Below, one piece after another: positions 15,217 to 22,189 of a DNA stretch of 22,328 bases. The notes under the pieces are model-generated. The model was not told the origin of the DNA and ran no database searches. It worked only from the letters and a program-made list of their open reading frames with translations. The DNA is from CAZMVY01 sp964617875 (GTDB taxonomy: Bacteria > Planctomycetota > Phycisphaerae > UBA1845 > PWPN01): NCBI GenBank assembly GCA_964617875.1, contig CAZUAI010000090.1:1-22328 (forward strand). Reading direction: 5' to 3'. A program made the position numbers and the translations under genes. Within the stretch, counting starts at the first letter, position 1. Every line of letters starts with the position of its first letter.

Positions 15217-15971
15217 CTCGCACCGCGCCGGCACGGGTCCGAAACGCAAGCCAGAAACGAATGAGCCCGAAGCGCACGCGAGGGTTTCCACTCCCCTCGC
15301 CCCGACATCGCTGGAACGTCACGCCTCGGCGGGCCATCGAGATCCAGAACACGCTGCGAGAAGACGTGCGGATCGAGGCCCTGCCCGGCCCCGTGCGTCT
15401 GGTCGCCGGCGCGGACGTCGCGTTCACGCCGGACGGGGCATTCTGCGTCGCCGGAATCGTCGTGTGGGATGTGAAGGCGTTCCGGACGGTGCAGGGCGTC
15501 GTCGCACGGCGGCGGGCGACGTTTCCCTATGTGCCGGGTCTGCTCTCGTTCCGTGAGGCGCCGGCCGTGCTGGCCGCCGTGCGGAAGTTGAAGGTCGCGC
15601 CGGACGTCTTCATGTTCGACGGGCAGGGCCTGGCTCATCCGCGGCGGTTCGGTCTCGCGAGCCACGTCGGCCTCTGGCTCGACCGCCCGAGCCTCGGCTG
15701 TGCGAAAAGCCGCCTCTGCGGCGAGCACGCCGAACCCGGCCGGCAGCGCGGGGCCACGACGCCGCTGCGCCTTGACGATGAGGAAATCGGAGCCGTCGTG
15801 CGGACACGCGACGGCGTGAAGCCGGTATACGTCAGCGTCGGCCATCGAATCACGCTGCCGGATGCGATCCGCGTGGTGCTCGCATGCGGGGGCGGCTATC
15901 GTCTGCCGGAGCCCACACGGCTGGCGCATCAACTCGTCACGCATGAGCGCCGGGCAGGCGTACGCGCGTGA
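15213..15971 (+). CDS. nfi: Endonuclease V (deoxyinosine-specific)
   Basis: A 252-residue protein if read from the ATG at 15213, which overlaps the CDGSH stop as ATGA; a start at 15261 (236 residues) is closer to the family length. The enzyme nicks DNA one base 3' of deoxyinosine or other deaminated bases. Family signatures are clear: GADVAF with catalytic Asp68, the wedge PYVPGLLSFRE with Glu115, FDGQGLAHPRRFGLASHVG with Asp136, GCAKSRLCGEH, and VYVSVGHRITLPDA. Long antisense and alternative-frame ORFs here are shadows. Cotranscription with gpsA and a CDGSH protein is clear from spacing, but no common pathway is obvious. It is convergent with the histidine kinase gene. Confidence 0.93.
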   Translation: MTRTAPARVRNASQKRMSPKRTRGFPLPSPRHRWNVTPRRAIEIQNTLREDVRIEALPGPVRLVAGADVAFTPDGAFCVAGIVVWDVKAFRTVQGVVARRRATFPYVPGLLSFREAPAVLAAVRKLKVAPDVFMFDGQGLAHPRRFGLASHVGLWLDRPSLGCAKSRLCGEHAEPGRQRGATTPLRLDDEEIGAVVRTRDGVKPVYVSVGHRITLPDAIRVVLACGGGYRLPEPTRLAHQLVTHERRAGVRA

Positions 15972-16072
15972 GTGCCTGCATCATCGCCTGTTGTCGTGTC
16001 GGGAGGCGGAGAATGCGAAATGAGGGAAGAGGGTTCAGGCCCGCTCGTTGCGTTGTCTTGTCGCGAGCGCCT

Positions 16073-16900
16073 CTACGATTCCTCCGCGGCCGGAAGCGTG
16101 ATCGTGAACGTTGTGCCCTGGTCGGGCCGGCTGCTGGCGGCGATTCTGCCGCCGTGGGCGTGGATGATTCGCCGCGTCAGCGCAAGGCCCAGACCCGTGC
16201 CGCCCGGTTTGGTCGAATAGTATGGCTGAAAGATCCGTTCGGCGTTCTCGGGCGACAGGCCCGGTCCGGTGTCGGCAAAGTCGATGCAGTGCCCCGCGCC
16301 GTCGTCGGCGATCCGCGTGCGGATCGTCAGGTCGCCGCCCTGCGGCATCGCGTCCTGGGCGTTGAGGCAGATGTTCAGCATCGCCTGCTTGAAGAGGTCC
16401 GCATCGATCCGGCAGAGGAGCGGCCGGTCCGCCGGGACCACGTGGATCCGCACGCCGTTCACCTGCGCCAGCGGCTCATAGAAACCGACGAGTTCCCGCA
16501 CGAGGTCGTTCAGATCGCGCGGAGCGAGCCGCAGTTCCGGTCGGCCGACGAGCCGCAGGAAATCCTCCACAATCCGGTGGAGGCGCGTGGCTTCGGCCTG
16601 GAGCGTTTCCAGCCGGGTCAGGCTCCGGCGGCGAAGCTCTGGAACCGCCACGGTCTCGTCCCGCCAATCCTCGCCGAGAAGCTGGAGATTCACCTTGAGC
16701 GTGCTCAGGGGGTTGCGGATCTCATGCGCAAGGCCGCCGGCGAGCGTCGAAAGCTCGATGACCTGCTCGCCGGCGTTCGTCGGGACCGGCGGCGGGCTCG
16801 GCAGCGGTCCCGGCCTGCGGCGCGCTCGCCATCGCCCGGCCGCGAAGCCGATGAAGGCAGCCCCGACGGTCAGCGCGAGCCATACGCCGATCATCACCAC
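16073..16900 (-). CDS. Membrane-anchored sensor histidine kinase without a sensing domain
   Basis: A 275-residue protein. The start is ambiguous among GTG 16900, GTG 16897 and ATG 16894, and no strong ribosome site is visible. One membrane helix (about 4-22) is followed by an Arg/Pro-rich linker. The HisKA box LAGGLAHEIRNPLSTLKVNL carries His59. HATPase_c follows, with the N box (LNICLNAQDAM, 175-185), G1 (DTGPGLSPE, from 210) and G2 (GGTGLGLALTRRIIHAHGG, 233-251). It resembles the NtrB/AtoS-type kinase core, but no PAS, HAMP or periplasmic domain is present, so signal sensing is unexplained. It begins 3 bases after the cold-shock gene stop, so the two should be co-expressed. No regulator adjoins it. 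The nearest receiver protein is at 20294-20707. Confidence 0.9.
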   Translation of the reverse strand: MVMIGVWLALTVGAAFIGFAAGRWRARRRPGPLPSPPPVPTNAGEQVIELSTLAGGLAHEIRNPLSTLKVNLQLLGEDWRDETVAVPELRRRSLTRLETLQAEATRLHRIVEDFLRLVGRPELRLAPRDLNDLVRELVGFYEPLAQVNGVRIHVVPADRPLLCRIDADLFKQAMLNICLNAQDAMPQGGDLTIRTRIADDGAGHCIDFADTGPGLSPENAERIFQPYYSTKPGGTGLGLALTRRIIHAHGGRIAASSRPDQGTTFTITLPAAEES

Positions 16901-16903
16901 GAA

Positions 16904-17137
16904 TCAGTCGGCCTGTTGAGCCTGCGACGGCGCCCCGATCGACCGGACGTTATGGGCCTGGAGGCCCTTCGCAGACTCCACCAGTTCATACTCGACAGGC
17001 TCTCCGTCCTTCAGGCTCCGGAACCCGTCGCCTGCGATGCTCGTGTAGTGGACAAAGATGTCCTGTCCCGCCTTGGGGCCCACAATGAATCCGAAACCCT
17101 TCTTCGCGTCAAACCACTTGACCGTGCCCGTATGCAT
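16904..17137 (-). CDS. Cold-shock-domain RNA-binding protein
   Basis: A 77-residue protein from the ATG at 17137 with a strong GAGGAGG ribosome site; the in-frame extension to 17233 is non-coding. The single OB-fold cold-shock domain shows TVKWFDAKKGFGFI (RNP1 KGFGFIV) and DIFVHYTSI (RNP2). It ends in a short Ala/Gln/Asp tail that is longer than in E. coli CspA. Such proteins bind single-stranded RNA and DNA and melt mRNA structure in the cytoplasm. The gene lies between pnp and a histidine kinase on the same strand. The 298-base stretch before it may include a structured leader, as in other csp genes. Confidence 0.93.
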   Translation of the reverse strand: MHTGTVKWFDAKKGFGFIVGPKAGQDIFVHYTSIAGDGFRSLKDGEPVEYELVESAKGLQAHNVRSIGAPSQAQQAD

Positions 17138-17435
17138 GTGACTTCCTCCTCGCCGAAGGCCCTTGCATACGGGGCCTTCCGCCTGAGGACGGCTCCGGGA
17201 GGTGCAGCCGGCCACACACCACGTTCGAGACAACCGCCACCCTTCGCGGACCCGGCCTGCGGCGGATCCGCTCCGCAGGCCCTGCGCCGCATCCGCGGTC
17301 CTTCACGGCTGTCTCGGTTCAATCCCGACCGACCGGCCCGCCCCGCCGAACTGAACGGGGGCACCTGGCAGACATGAGAGCCGGGATCGACCGTACGTCT
17401 TTCTACACCCTGTGCCTTACACGATCACGGCAATG
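17138..17435 (-). other. Gap between pnp and the cold-shock gene; hairpins, no gene
   Basis: I see no supportable gene in this stretch. Two stems stand out: GGCCTGCGG/CCGCAGGCC with a 10-base loop (17254-17281), and AAGGCCC/GGGCCTT near 17157-17178, close to the csp ribosome site. The first could end pnp transcription, although no T-tract follows. The second could be part of a csp leader. Both functions are inferred. Confidence 0.4.
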
Positions 17436-19583
17436 TCAGCGAGCTTCCGCCTTGCCGCTCTTCTGTTCCCGCAGGACCGCCTTGCGCGACAACTTCACCC
17501 GGCCCTGATCGTCGATCAGAATCACCTTCACTTCCAACTCATCGCCGACCTTGCACACGTCGTTCACCGATCGCACGAACTCGTCTGACAACTCACTGAC
17601 GTGGCACAATCCGTCAGTGCCCGGGATGACCTCGATAAACGCGCCGAAGTCCTTAATGCTCGTTACACGGCCCTTGTAGATCTTACCGACCTTGACGTCT
17701 TCCGCGACACGCTCGACCATCGCACGGGCGGCCTCGGCGCCTTCCATGCCGACGCACGAGATCACGACCGTGCCATCGTCTTCGATCTCGACCGTGGCCC
17801 CGGTCTCCGCCTCGATCTGCTTGATGCCCTTGCCGCCCGGGCCGATGACTTTACCTATCTTCTCAGGATTGATCTTGATCGTCAAGATGCGCGGGGCGTA
17901 GTCGCTGATGTTGGGCCGCGGCCGCGGCAGCACACTCAGCATGTCCCGCAGGATCTTGATGCGGGCCTCTTTGGCCTTCTCCAGAATCCGCGGGATCAAC
18001 TCCTGCTTCAGCCCCCGTATCTTCAGATCCAACTGCACCCCCGTGATGCCCCGCTGCGTCCCCGCCACCTTGAAATCCATGTCGCCGAAGTGATCCTCCT
18101 CGCCAATGATGTCCGTCAGCAGAACCTCGCGCGTGTCATCGTGCACCATCCCAATCGAGATTCCCGCTACCGGCTGTCTGATGGGGACACCGGCATCCAT
18201 CAGGGCCAACGTTCCGCCGCAAACCGACGCCATCGAGCTGCTTCCGTTGGACTCCAGGATGTCGGAGACAAGGCGTATCGTATAGGGGAACTTCTCGGGA
18301 CTCGGCAGGATCGACTCCAGCGACCGCTCGGCGAGAGCCCCGTGTCCAATCTCGCGGCGACTGGGCGAGCCGATCCGCTTGACCTCGCCAGTGCAGAACG
18401 GCGGGAAGTTGTAGTGCAGCATGAACTTCTTGCTGTACTCGTCAAGGAGGCCGTCGATGATCTGCTCGTCCTGGACGGTGCCGAGGGTTGTCACCACCAG
18501 GGCCTGCGTCTCGCCTCGCGTGAAGATCGCGGAGCCGTGCGTGCGTGGCAGGACGCCCACCTCGCAGCGAATCGGGCGGATCTCGTCGGGCTTGCGGCCG
18601 TCCGAGCGAACGCCGGTATTCAGCAGTTCCTCCGTGAACACCTTTTCCTCGAGAGCGTGGATGGCGTTGTACACGTCGCCGCGGGCGTACGGCGGTTCCT
18701 CGGCATCGGCCGGCGAAAACTCGTCCATCACCTGTTCGTAGAGTTCCTCGACGGCCTTCTTGCGGTCGAGCTTGCCCGGGATGCGGCGTCGCTCGCGCAA
18801 CTCGTTCGCCGCGCGTTCGGCCACCTTGCGGGCCAGTTCGTCGTTGGGCTGGACGGGCTCCCAGACTTTCGGCTTGGCGCACTGCCTCGCGAGTTCCTGG
18901 ATCATCTCGCAGCCCGCCCGGACCTGCTCGTACGCCAGCGCCAGGGCATCGACGATGACGGCCTCGCCGACCTCGTGGGCGCCGACTTCGATCATGTTGA
19001 TGGCTTCCGCATGACCGGCCACCAACACGTCGATGTCGCTTCGTTCCATGTCGGCGTGCGTCGGCATGACGATGAGCTTCTCGTCCACGCGCCCGATACG
19101 CACCGAGAACGTCGGGCCCTCAAAGGGAACCGAACTGATCATCAACGCGGCGGAGGCCCCGACCATCGCCAGGACGTCCGGGTCGTTGACCTGGTCCGCC
19201 GAGAGGACCGCCGCCTGGATCTGGATCTCGTCCATAAACCCGTTCGGGAACAGGGGGCGGATGGGGCGGTCGATCATGCGCATCGTGAGAATCTCTTTGG
19301 TGGTGGGCCGCCCTTCACGCTTGTAGAAACCGCCCGGGAACTTGCCGGCGGCGTACGTCTTTTCGCGGTAATCGACCGTCAGCGGGAAGAAGTCGATGCC
19401 CTCGCGCGGTTTCGCGCGGACCACCGTCACGAGGACCACCGTGTCGCCGTAGCGGACGATGACGGCCCCGTCGGCCTGCCGGGCCAGCTTGCCCGTCTCG
19501 ATGCTCATCACGCGGCCGCCGATTTCACGTTCCACCTTGCACACCTTCACGTTTCCGACTGCCTCATCCATCATCGTTGTCAC
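17436..19583 (-). CDS. pnp: Polyribonucleotide nucleotidyltransferase (PNPase)
   Basis: A 715-residue protein from the GTG at 19583, with AGGAG about 7 bases upstream. It degrades RNA 3' to 5' phosphorolytically in the cytoplasm and forms the degradosome core in many bacteria. Domains in order: first RNase PH (about 12-150, FYKREGRPTTKEILTMRMIDRPIRPLFP), helical linker, second RNase PH (about 325-545, with GDMDFKVAGTQRGITGVQLDLKI at 500-522), KH (about 565-625, GPGGK at 581-585), and S1 (about 632-702, GKIYKGRVTSIKDFGAFIEV). The acidic phosphorolysis residues Asp501 and Asp503 are in place. Length is normal. It follows rpsO by 238 bases, the common rpsO-pnp order, with a small hairpin (19729-19745) between. 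Confidence 0.97.
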   Translation of the reverse strand: MTTMMDEAVGNVKVCKVEREIGGRVMSIETGKLARQADGAVIVRYGDTVVLVTVVRAKPREGIDFFPLTVDYREKTYAAGKFPGGFYKREGRPTTKEILTMRMIDRPIRPLFPNGFMDEIQIQAAVLSADQVNDPDVLAMVGASAALMISSVPFEGPTFSVRIGRVDEKLIVMPTHADMERSDIDVLVAGHAEAINMIEVGAHEVGEAVIVDALALAYEQVRAGCEMIQELARQCAKPKVWEPVQPNDELARKVAERAANELRERRRIPGKLDRKKAVEELYEQVMDEFSPADAEEPPYARGDVYNAIHALEEKVFTEELLNTGVRSDGRKPDEIRPIRCEVGVLPRTHGSAIFTRGETQALVVTTLGTVQDEQIIDGLLDEYSKKFMLHYNFPPFCTGEVKRIGSPSRREIGHGALAERSLESILPSPEKFPYTIRLVSDILESNGSSSMASVCGGTLALMDAGVPIRQPVAGISIGMVHDDTREVLLTDIIGEEDHFGDMDFKVAGTQRGITGVQLDLKIRGLKQELIPRILEKAKEARIKILRDMLSVLPRPRPNISDYAPRILTIKINPEKIGKVIGPGGKGIKQIEAETGATVEIEDDGTVVISCVGMEGAEAARAMVERVAEDVKVGKIYKGRVTSIKDFGAFIEVIPGTDGLCHVSELSDEFVRSVNDVCKVGDELEVKVILIDDQGRVKLSRKAVLREQKSGKAEAR

Positions 19584-19728
19584 CAGCTGCTCCTAAGAAA
19601 CACGTCCCGTTACCTGAGTCCCTGACCTGCCGTCCGTTCCGTACCGTCAGTATCCGCCGGCCCCGTTCGCCATCGTGAGCAAAGGCGTGATCCGAATGCC
19701 GGGCAGGTTGCCGAAGCCCGACCCGTCC

Positions 19729-19745
19729 CGGGTCGCGGTCCCGCG
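19729..19745. other. Hairpin between rpsO and pnp
   Basis: CGACCC-GTCCC-GGGTCG forms a perfect 6-bp stem in the 238-base rpsO-pnp spacer. In E. coli this spacer holds an RNase III processing hairpin that controls pnp. The position is analogous, but this stem is much shorter, so equivalence is only a suggestion. Confidence 0.3.
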
Positions 19746-19821
19746 GCGCAACTCCGCCCCCCGCCGCATTGCAGCATCGCTGTGGAAAAACGACCGCGCC
19801 GCTGATCTGTCCCGGCGGTCC

Positions 19822-20100
19822 CTACTTGCGCAATCCGAGGCTTGCAATGATCTTCTGATACCGTTCCCGGTCGGCATCCGTGAGGTACTTCAGCAGACGC
19901 GACCGCTTGCCGACCATCTTGAGCAATCCACGACGAGAGGCGTGATCCTTCTTGTGGCCTTTCAGGTGCTCCGTGAGTTGCGTAATGCGCTCCGTCAGCA
20001 GCGCGATCTGGATCTCGGGCGAGCCGGTATCCTTCTCGTGCCTCTTCTGCGACATTACGATCTCACGTTTCCGTTCCGCCGTCATCATGATGTTCTTCAC
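19822..20100 (-). CDS. rpsO: 30S ribosomal protein S15 (uS15)
   Basis: A 92-residue protein if read from the GTG at 20100, or 88/87 residues from the ATG pair at 20088/20085; E. coli S15 has 89. An AGGGAG ribosome site fits the GTG (8-base gap). Family blocks: TGSPEIQIALLTERITQLTEHLK, the 16S-binding HKKDHASRRGLLKMVGKRSRLLKYL, and ending SLGLRK. S15 nucleates assembly of the 30S platform. In several phyla it represses its own mRNA through leader structures. Here the ribosome site lies in the loop of a GC-rich hairpin, which would suit such control. pnp follows on the same strand. Confidence 0.95.
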   Translation of the reverse strand: MKNIMMTAERKREIVMSQKRHEKDTGSPEIQIALLTERITQLTEHLKGHKKDHASRRGLLKMVGKRSRLLKYLTDADRERYQKIIASLGLRK

Positions 20101-20103
20101 CCG

Positions 20104-20120
20104 GCCGGCTCCCTGCCGGC
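20104..20120 (-). promoter_or_regulatory. Hairpin presenting the rpsO ribosome-binding site in its loop
   Basis: On the minus strand GCCGGC-AGGGA-GCCGGC forms a 6-bp all-GC stem whose loop is most of the Shine-Dalgarno sequence of rpsO. It ends 3 bases before the GTG start. A stem here would modulate ribosome access, so an S15 feedback or temperature effect is possible. The remaining gap to 20293 contains no gene I can support. Confidence 0.35.
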
Positions 20121-20293
20121 TACGCTCAAGCGGTCTTTAGACTACCTGTTCTGACCATCCGTTCGCTTACGATCCCGACACCATAACCGCTCAGGGCCGC
20201 ATTTGCAAGCCCGCAACTCACAGCCAACACGATGCCTGATGTCCGATAAGTGGGCACCGATTGGCGGACCCGCATGAGGCCGATGCCGTACGG

Positions 20294-20707
20294 CTACTCG
20301 GCCTTCTCCGACGGCTGGCTCTCCCGCCCCAGCAGGTCCTTGGCAAGCTCGATCAGCTTTTCCATGCGGAAGGGCTTGTGGAGATAGCCATCAACGCCCA
20401 GTGTCTCCGCATACTGCTTGTGCCGCGTGCCTGGGTTGCCGGTGATCATGATCACGTACGGCTTCGAACCACGCGGCTTCCTTGCTTTCAGTTTCTCCAG
20501 TACCAGTAACCCGCTTCGCTTGGGAAGCATGAGATCCAGGACAATCAGGTCCGGGTTCTCGTTCTGAGCGATCTGGAGCGCGGTGTTGCCATCCCCGGCC
20601 CGCTTGATCTTGATGCCCGTCTCCTCGAACATGGCGGCGACGGCCGCGACCATGTCCTGATCGTCGTCCACGATCAACATCGATTTTCCGTCAAACGGCT
20701 CAGCCAT
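20294..20707 (-). CDS. Single-domain CheY-like response regulator
   Basis: A 137-residue protein from the ATG at 20707, with AGAGAGGA upstream. The receiver fold is complete: acidic pocket Asp14-Asp16, phospho-acceptor Asp58 in LIVLDLMLPKRSG, Thr89 in VIMITGNPG, and Lys111 in GYLHKPFRMEKL. No output domain is present, and the last 15 residues are polar. It would act by protein contact or as a phosphorelay intermediate. It is transcribed toward rpsO from what looks like its own promoter. Its partner is not certain. The only kinase in the window (16073-16900) is about 3.4 kb downstream on the same strand and is a reasonable guess. Confidence 0.92.
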   Translation of the reverse strand: MAEPFDGKSMLIVDDDQDMVAAVAAMFEETGIKIKRAGDGNTALQIAQNENPDLIVLDLMLPKRSGLLVLEKLKARKPRGSKPYVIMITGNPGTRHKQYAETLGVDGYLHKPFRMEKLIELAKDLLGRESQPSEKAE

Positions 20708-20755
20708 GGGTGTCCTCTCTGTCTGCCGACTGCGTCATCCGTCAGCAGACCAATA

Positions 20756-20785
20756 GTATACGGTAACGGGCCGCTTCGCGGCAAG
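20756..20785 (-). promoter_or_regulatory. Putative sigma70-type promoter of the response-regulator gene
   Basis: On the minus strand TTGCCG (20785-20780) is followed after 18 bases by TATACT (20761-20756), about 50 bases before the start codon. The spacer contains the small hairpin GCCGC-GAA-GCGGC (20783-20771), which could instead be the tail of the iscX transcript. Confidence 0.4.
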
Positions 20786-20843
20786 CAGGCGTTCGCCCCA
20801 GTCGGGAACCGCCGGTTCCTGTGCATGGCCGCCGGACCGACAG

Positions 20844-21056
20844 TCAGGCGTCCCGGTACTCCTCCAGCCAGGCCATCTGGATCGCTTCGAGCCGCCCCTC
20901 ATTGGACGCCCGGGGGTCGTCCTCAAAGCCCTCGAGTTCGGTCACCCAGCGATGCAGGTCGCTGAATCGAACGGTCAGGGGATCCACATCGGGCCGCGCG
21001 GCGTGCAACGCGATGCCGATCTCCTCCGCGTCCGTCCATTTCAAGCCCCGGGGCAC
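20844..21056 (-). CDS. iscX: IscX-family Fe-S assembly accessory protein
   Basis: A 70-residue protein. The GTG at 21056 is chosen as start because GGAG lies about 7 bases upstream and the family's opening LKWTDAEEIG follows at once; a TTG at 21044 is the alternative. The frame is open upstream to 21338, but that part is an alternate frame of the hydrolase gene. The family pattern is near complete: LKWTDAEEIGIAL, PDVDPLTVRFSDLHRWV, EGFEDDPRASNEGRLEAIQMAWLEE. IscX is a small acidic partner of the cysteine desulfurase IscS and may donate iron or slow cluster assembly in the cytoplasm. Normally it closes an isc operon; here no other isc gene is present. It follows the hydrolase gene by 25 bases. 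Confidence 0.9.
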   Translation of the reverse strand: MPRGLKWTDAEEIGIALHAARPDVDPLTVRFSDLHRWVTELEGFEDDPRASNEGRLEAIQMAWLEEYRDA

Positions 21057-21081
21057 GCGCGTCTCCGCTGGTAGTTCCGTC

Positions 21082-21963
21082 TTACTCCCCGCCTGCCGGA
21101 CCACGATCGCCGGCCCCCCCGGTGATGGTCGGGGCCGGGGCGCTGGTCGGCGATGCGCTGACGGCAAACACGGGCGGCGGCGCTTCCATCTGCGAGTACA
21201 CGAGCGGCGCCAGCCACGTCCGCACAAACTCCCGCGACGCCCAACCCGTGTGGCCGCCGCTGTGCCCGCTGCGCGCCATCCGCTCGGAATAGCAAACCTG
21301 GTGCAGACGAGTCCGGTACAATCGCAGGCCCTCGTCACTCAGGCCGAACGGCTCGCGGAAGCCGACCGCACCCGCGGCGGAGCCGTGCTCGCGGTCGATC
21401 GTCCCGAAAAGCGTCGTCCCGACCCGCAGAAAGCCGACATCCTGCGACGAGTAGAAGTTCCAGATGCCGTGCCGGGTCCGCCGCAGAGCCTTTCGCAGAT
21501 CGTATTCGGGCGAGAGCGCGGGCGCCAGCAGCAACGCGCTGGTGATGGCGTTTTCCATCGGCAGTGCCTCGAGCGCAAACACCGCCACGCCGCCGCCGCC
21601 CGAGTGGCCGACCAGATGCACCGGGCGGCCGGGATAGCGTTTCTGATAGCTCACGATGCGCCGGGCGATCTCCGCGGCATGCTCGCGGTTCCTCGATTCG
21701 TCGGCAAGGTTCACGAGCCAGGTGGCGCTCCAGGCGAGCGTCCAGTCGTAAATCTCCATCGCCGAGGGCACGCCCCCTTGCGCCAGGCCCTGTCCGATGT
21801 TGGCGTTCCAGATGCTCCGGCCTTCAATGCCCGGAAGGATGATGACCAGGCCCCGGTCGTAGCGTTGCGGTTTCTGCAGGTTCCCAACGCTGCAGCCGGC
21901 ACACGCCAGGGCACACGAGACCATGGCGACGAAGCGCGCCGTCGCGGCGGCCGGGAACGTCAC
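21082..21963 (-). CDS. Alpha/beta-hydrolase lipoprotein
   Basis: A 293-residue protein if read from the GTG at 21963, which gives a compact signal (hydrophobic to Cys24) with an ACAGC lipobox-like end and has GAAGAG upstream. ATG 22008 would place a 15-residue extension before that signal, and the open frame to 22188 runs through a repeat element. The fold shows LVIILPGIEG (39-48), the nucleophile elbow LVGHSGGGG with Ser121, a likely Asp175 in SSQDVGFL, and His234 or His238 in SGHSGGHTGW. It is probably an esterase or lipase held outside the membrane, with unknown substrate. The tail (260-293) is Pro/Ala/Gly-rich and low in complexity, and a run of seven G there lies in frame overlap with iscX. 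Confidence 0.75.
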   Translation of the reverse strand: MTFPAAATARFVAMVSCALACAGCSVGNLQKPQRYDRGLVIILPGIEGRSIWNANIGQGLAQGGVPSAMEIYDWTLAWSATWLVNLADESRNREHAAEIARRIVSYQKRYPGRPVHLVGHSGGGGVAVFALEALPMENAITSALLLAPALSPEYDLRKALRRTRHGIWNFYSSQDVGFLRVGTTLFGTIDREHGSAAGAVGFREPFGLSDEGLRLYRTRLHQVCYSERMARSGHSGGHTGWASREFVRTWLAPLVYSQMEAPPPVFAVSASPTSAPAPTITGGAGDRGPAGGE

Positions 21964-22113
21964 GCCCGTGTGCTCTTCGACCCTGAACGAATTCACAGGA
22001 TACGTCATTGCGTCGATCGCTTCGTCGGCCGTCCGAATGCCGGCCGCGGCATGCCGGCTCGGCTCGGCGAGCGTAGACCTATAAGCATAGTACGGGAACG
22101 AACGGTACGCAAG

Positions 22114-22182
22114 AGGGTGCATGACCGCTCCTGCACGCAGGGAGGGGGTCAGGAACCTTTCGCGCATACGGCCATGCACCCT
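22114..22182. mobile_element. 69-bp MITE-like element with terminal inverted repeats and target duplication
   Basis: The left end AGGGTGCATGACCG and right end CGGCCATGCACCCT are inverted repeats matching at 13 of 14 bases. Immediately outside both ends is the direct repeat ACGCAAG (22107-22113 and 22183-22189), as expected of a target-site duplication. The 41-base interior has no ORF. It lies upstream of the hydrolase gene, close to where its promoter should be. No transposase is in the window. Confidence 0.6.
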
Positions 22183-22189
22183 ACGCAAG

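Noticed and set aside
17601..19625. A 674-codon plus-strand frame opposite pnp
   Set aside because: It is entirely antisense to an intact PNPase gene and has Asp/Arg/His-rich shadow composition.
22009..22188. Longer N-terminus for the hydrolase lipoprotein
   Set aside because: Its first codons come from the 69-bp inverted-repeat element, and it would bury the lipoprotein signal behind about 75 residues.
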